This document shows, in pieces, positions 61,498 to 64,000 of a DNA stretch of 64,000 nucleotides. A program made the translations under genes and the position numbers. The notes beneath the pieces are model-generated. The model saw only the letters and a list, made by a program, of their open reading frames with translations, was not told the origin of the DNA and did not search any database. Source of the DNA: Jiulongibacter sp966250325 (GTDB lineage: Bacteria; Bacteroidota; Bacteroidia; Cytophagales; Spirosomataceae); assembly GCA_966250325.1 (NCBI GenBank), contig CBINGY010000005.1:74148-138147 (forward strand), given 5' to 3'. Position 1 is the stretch's first letter, and every line of letters starts with the position of its first letter.

Positions 61498-63528
61498 TTA
61501 CTTCTTTAGTTGGTAAAAATCTTGGGTTACTTTCTTTTCTTCTTCGGTGCAAGCAAAGTCGGCATCATTGAGCGAAGAAAGATTTACATACAATTGGTTT
61601 TTGTCCAATAGTTCGCAAAGGTGTTGTTTCTGTTCTGCAAGGCTGAGGGCTTTGAACTCTTCTAAATGTTCGTCTTGCTTTTTAATATCCACATTGTAAT
61701 TCAGGAAACTTTTGGCTTTCATTTGTTCCCATATCTGCAAAAGTGCTTCGGTGTCTTTGGCTTCTTCAATCTGCTCAATAAAGGTTTGATTGTATTTTTT
61801 GAGTTCGAGATAAATGAATGAACCACCACCTTGCCAATTGACAGATTTTGAAATTCCTGTTGAGTCTCCGTTAATGACATTATTTAGGCGTTTCACACTA
61901 TCATTTTCGCCATAGTCCAATTGTTCAAGTCCAATATATTGTCTTTTCAATTTATGAGCCACGGCACAAGTTGTCCCACTTCCCAAATGATAATCCAATA
62001 CTAAATCATTTTCATTCGTAGTCATTTCAATAATTCTTCTAAGAAGCTTTTCTGGTTTTTTTCCTTTTTTAAGTATAACTCCACCTTCCGAAGCTATACC
62101 TTCATAAGCAATATCGGACCAAATATTAGTAAGGATTGTTGTTGGAATTTTCTTCCCGTCTATTTCCTTGATTTTCTTTGAATAAAATGCAATTTCTTGT
62201 CCATTTAATATATATCGTGAGTCATTTTGCTCTCTCGAAACAAGCAATACTTTATCTGGATTTTTTTTGGATTTTTTCTTGGCATCAAGAGTTTCTTTTC
62301 CTGCGTCATCACCTATAGCGGTAAGACGAAAAACTGAATTTGCATTTGCAAGTGCAAAGTCTGAAAGTTTTTGAATGTAAAGTCCTTCTCCTATTTTTTC
62401 TTTGACTTTACTATAAGGTTGGTGTGTGGTGTCTGGGTCAATACCTTCTTCTCTACAAATGATTTTCCTTATGTCATCTATTATCCAACTTTCAGGGTCT
62501 TCGTTAAAGTTGGTAACAAAACCTGTGTAATTTTCATCATATCCTGAATCTACATATTGTGGATTATATTTGAAATCATTTTTTGATTTACCATACATTA
62601 AGATATATTCTGCGGTTTCAAATAAACCTAAATTAACGGTTTTGAAGCCCGAAGGTGACTTTGTCCGAATAGAGATTATATTGATAAAGTTTTCCTTTTT
62701 AAAAACCTCATCCAGAAGGATTTTCAAATATGTTTGATTGTGGTCATTAATTTGAACCAAAAGAACTCCTGATTTATCAAGTAAGGAATGTGCCGCTTTA
62801 AGACGATTATGCATAAAAGTCAACCAAGTTGACTCTGTGAATGTGTCATTGTATTTGAAACTATCACTACCTGTATTATATGGAGGGTCTATATAAATCA
62901 GTTTTACCTTTCCTGCAAATTCTTCTTTCAGCGTATGTAAGGCTAAAAGGTTGTTTCCTTTTATAATCAGATTATCGGTTATGGTGCCGTTATCGTTTCG
63001 GTTAAATTGGTCAAGTGGTTTTTCTCCGTCCTTGTCAATGCGTTTGGCATTGGTCAAAACTTTTGGTTCTAAAAGTTGGGTAATTTCATCTTGTGCCAAA
63101 ATTTCATTGAAGAAAATTTCTTCTCGCTTGTCTTCTTCACGGCTTTGTCCGCCTTCTAAAATGCAGTCTTTAAACGGCCAAACCAAAGCAACTTCGTTGC
63201 GTTGTTTTAAATATTTGCCGTCAATGGTTAGTCCAACTTTGTTTTTAAATTGTGTATAGCTGTCGTTTAGGTAGTTCTTCTGTTCCAAAAACTGCACAAA
63301 CAAGTTTTGGTTAAAAACCAATGTGGCCTGTCCTGAGCTTGTCGAATGGCCTTTCACGTTTACAAAAAACTTCTCTTTTAAGTCGGCATTGTCGAGCAAA
63401 AGTCCAATCAGTTCTTCGTCAAAATTCTGTGCTTTGTTCAGCACGACCCATTTTTTAAGTTCTCCGTTATCTGTCACGAAGTTGGGTTCTTTCTTGAGTT
63501 GTTGTTCTAACGTGTTGTATAAATTCAT
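61498..63528 (-). CDS. mod: Type III DNA methyltransferase, Mod subunit
   Basis: The 676-residue enzyme methylates the recognition sequence and provides specificity to Res. Catalytic motif IV DPPYNTGSDSFKYNDTF comes before the SAM-binding motif I DYHLGSGTTCAVA, the order of beta-class amino-methyltransferases (usually N6-adenine in type III). The target-recognition region lies between them (~residues 270-470). An unusual in-frame segment GHSTSSGQA near residues 60-68 is encoded by a dispersed repeat. The reading frame is otherwise intact. Confidence 0.92.
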   Translation of the reverse strand: MNLYNTLEQQLKKEPNFVTDNGELKKWVVLNKAQNFDEELIGLLLDNADLKEKFFVNVKGHSTSSGQATLVFNQNLFVQFLEQKNYLNDSYTQFKNKVGLTIDGKYLKQRNEVALVWPFKDCILEGGQSREEDKREEIFFNEILAQDEITQLLEPKVLTNAKRIDKDGEKPLDQFNRNDNGTITDNLIIKGNNLLALHTLKEEFAGKVKLIYIDPPYNTGSDSFKYNDTFTESTWLTFMHNRLKAAHSLLDKSGVLLVQINDHNQTYLKILLDEVFKKENFINIISIRTKSPSGFKTVNLGLFETAEYILMYGKSKNDFKYNPQYVDSGYDENYTGFVTNFNEDPESWIIDDIRKIICREEGIDPDTTHQPYSKVKEKIGEGLYIQKLSDFALANANSVFRLTAIGDDAGKETLDAKKKSKKNPDKVLLVSREQNDSRYILNGQEIAFYSKKIKEIDGKKIPTTILTNIWSDIAYEGIASEGGVILKKGKKPEKLLRRIIEMTTNENDLVLDYHLGSGTTCAVAHKLKRQYIGLEQLDYGENDSVKRLNNVINGDSTGISKSVNWQGGGSFIYLELKKYNQTFIEQIEEAKDTEALLQIWEQMKAKSFLNYNVDIKKQDEHLEEFKALSLAEQKQHLCELLDKNQLYVNLSSLNDADFACTEEEKKVTQDFYQLKK
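63325..63351 (-). repeat. Dispersed 27-bp repeat inserted in frame in mod
   Basis: On the minus strand GGCC, then ATTCGACAAGCTCAGGACA, then GGCC. The core TTCGACAAGCTCAGG is a short repeat I know from many Bacteroidota genomes, usually intergenic. Here it adds exactly nine codons. Confidence 0.6.
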
Positions 63529-63752
63529 TCTGAATTAATCTCTTTATTTTTGCTTGGTTAAAATTAGGGCCTTATTCGGAGTGATAAAGGTATCAATAAT
63601 AATAATTGAGCATTTACAGTAATCGTAGTTTCATAAAAAATCTTGCGATGTAGAAGAGAGTCGTGAATTGTACATTGTTTGGTATTTTATATTTCTTAAT
63701 TGTCATAGCAGCTATTCTTTCAGTAATATTATTTGATCCTCCGGTTTGGATA

Positions 63753-63775
63753 CTCTTCATAAAAAAACAACCACC
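63753..63775 (+). repeat. Direct repeat, copy 1 (23 bases)
   Basis: CTCTTCAT, seven A, then CAACCACC. An identical copy is at 63978-64000, 225 bases away; the second copy is cut by the window end. Confidence 0.75.
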
Positions 63776-63882
63776 CCGTACCCACCTCCTCCGAAGCAGG
63801 AGCAGGGACTGGGGGTTGGGAGGGTAATAGGTGCTGAGGGCTAGTGGGTTTAACTTGGGTGCCGTGGGGGCTGTCCTTCCCG

Positions 63883-63899
63883 CCTGCCAGTCGGGCAGG
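63883..63899. repeat. Short inverted repeat CCTGCC/GGCAGG
   Basis: CCTGCC-AGTCG-GGCAGG. The word CCTGCCAGTCGGGCAGG is a recurrent intergenic motif in Bacteroidota in my memory. Confidence 0.5.
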
Positions 63900-63927
63900 G
63901 TCTACTCTCGGACCGACACTCGCACAA

Positions 63928-63952
63928 TGTCAGGTCGAGCGGAGTCGAGACC
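63928..63952. repeat. GTCGAGCGGAGTCGAGA dispersed repeat
   Basis: The minus strand reads TCTCGACTCCGCTCGACCTG, a well-known type of short dispersed repeat in this phylum and related in style to the element inside mod. Confidence 0.55.
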
Positions 63953-63977
63953 CTCGTTTTAGCACAAAATCTAAACT

Positions 63978-64000
63978 CTCTTCATAAAAAAACAACCACC
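63978..64000 (+). repeat. Direct repeat, copy 2 (23 bases, reaches window end)
   Basis: Identical to 63753-63775. It may mark a 225-base tandem unit that goes on outside the window. Confidence 0.7.

Larger units (their letters stand above)
63529..64000. other. Noncoding right end with clustered short repeats
   Basis: No gene is supported. From ~63753 the sequence is a patchwork of repeat-like words: a 23-base direct repeat, an inverted CCTGCC/GGCAGG element, and a GTCGAGCGGAGTCGAGA element. The stretch 63529-63750 is A/T-rich and holds the mod promoter, which could not be placed precisely. Confidence 0.5.

Noticed and set aside
1..64000. CRISPR arrays, rRNA and tRNA genes
   Set aside because: No regularly spaced repeats, no rRNA stretches and no cloverleaf-like sequence with CCA-type acceptor were recognised by eye in the intergenic regions.

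Overview
The window comes from a member of the Bacteroidota, most likely the order Cytophagales. The pointers are a gliding-motility/type IX secretion C-terminal domain protein, F-ATPase subunit a with its own signal peptide, many secreted and lipoprotein genes, a eukaryote-like (type 2) isoleucyl-tRNA synthetase, and repeated use of the Bacteroidota -7 promoter element TAnnTTTG a short distance before start codons. No rRNA, tRNA or CRISPR array was seen.

Layout. 1-5.6 kb: the end of a CcmF-type heme lyase gene, the membrane and peripheral-stalk part of the F-ATPase operon (atpB-E-F-H, minus strand), and dnaA with one consensus DnaA box upstream. 5.6-20.5 kb: mostly housekeeping genes (coaE, a glycosyltransferase, ebfC, a large gliding-type surface protein, ribBA-mtgA-dipeptidase, argG, an Lpt permease, mntR, a LOG-family enzyme, a second DnaE polymerase). 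20.5-26.8 kb: an unusual surface-structure locus with a periplasmic chaperone-like protein, a 915-residue usher-like outer-membrane protein and four small secreted proteins with a common WxL-like layout. 26.8-34.9 kb: a formylglycine-enzyme-like lipoprotein coupled to a DUF2520 protein, secreted hydrolases, a Stealth phosphotransferase and two glycosyltransferases, a Uma2 nuclease and an MNT-HEPN toxin-antitoxin pair. 35-44 kb: ileS with an altered HIGH motif, ridA, ppnP, a secreted alpha/alpha-toroid protein with a DxDD motif, and a TetR-SDR-MBL cassette with two matching operator-like sites. 44-58.6 kb: an RRM protein, an IscA-like protein, a giant NtrY-like sensor kinase, a freestanding NUMOD4/HNH gene, pssA, M23 peptidase, a thioredoxin-like protein, pfkA with a changed Mg-ligand position, and a large tail-fibre-like surface protein. 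58.5-63.5 kb: an A/T-rich type III restriction-modification island (mod-res) followed by a short P-loop-like gene that looks truncated. 63.5-64 kb: noncoding DNA crowded with short dispersed repeats, one family of which also sits in frame inside mod.

The most interesting items are the chaperone/usher/WxL-like locus (20532-26801), the GIHH version of the ileS HIGH motif, the in-frame dispersed repeat in mod, the P-loop gene with Cys in place of Lys attached to the restriction island, and the Asp-to-Asn change at the Mg2+ site of pfkA. All family assignments were made by reading motifs; no database search was run.
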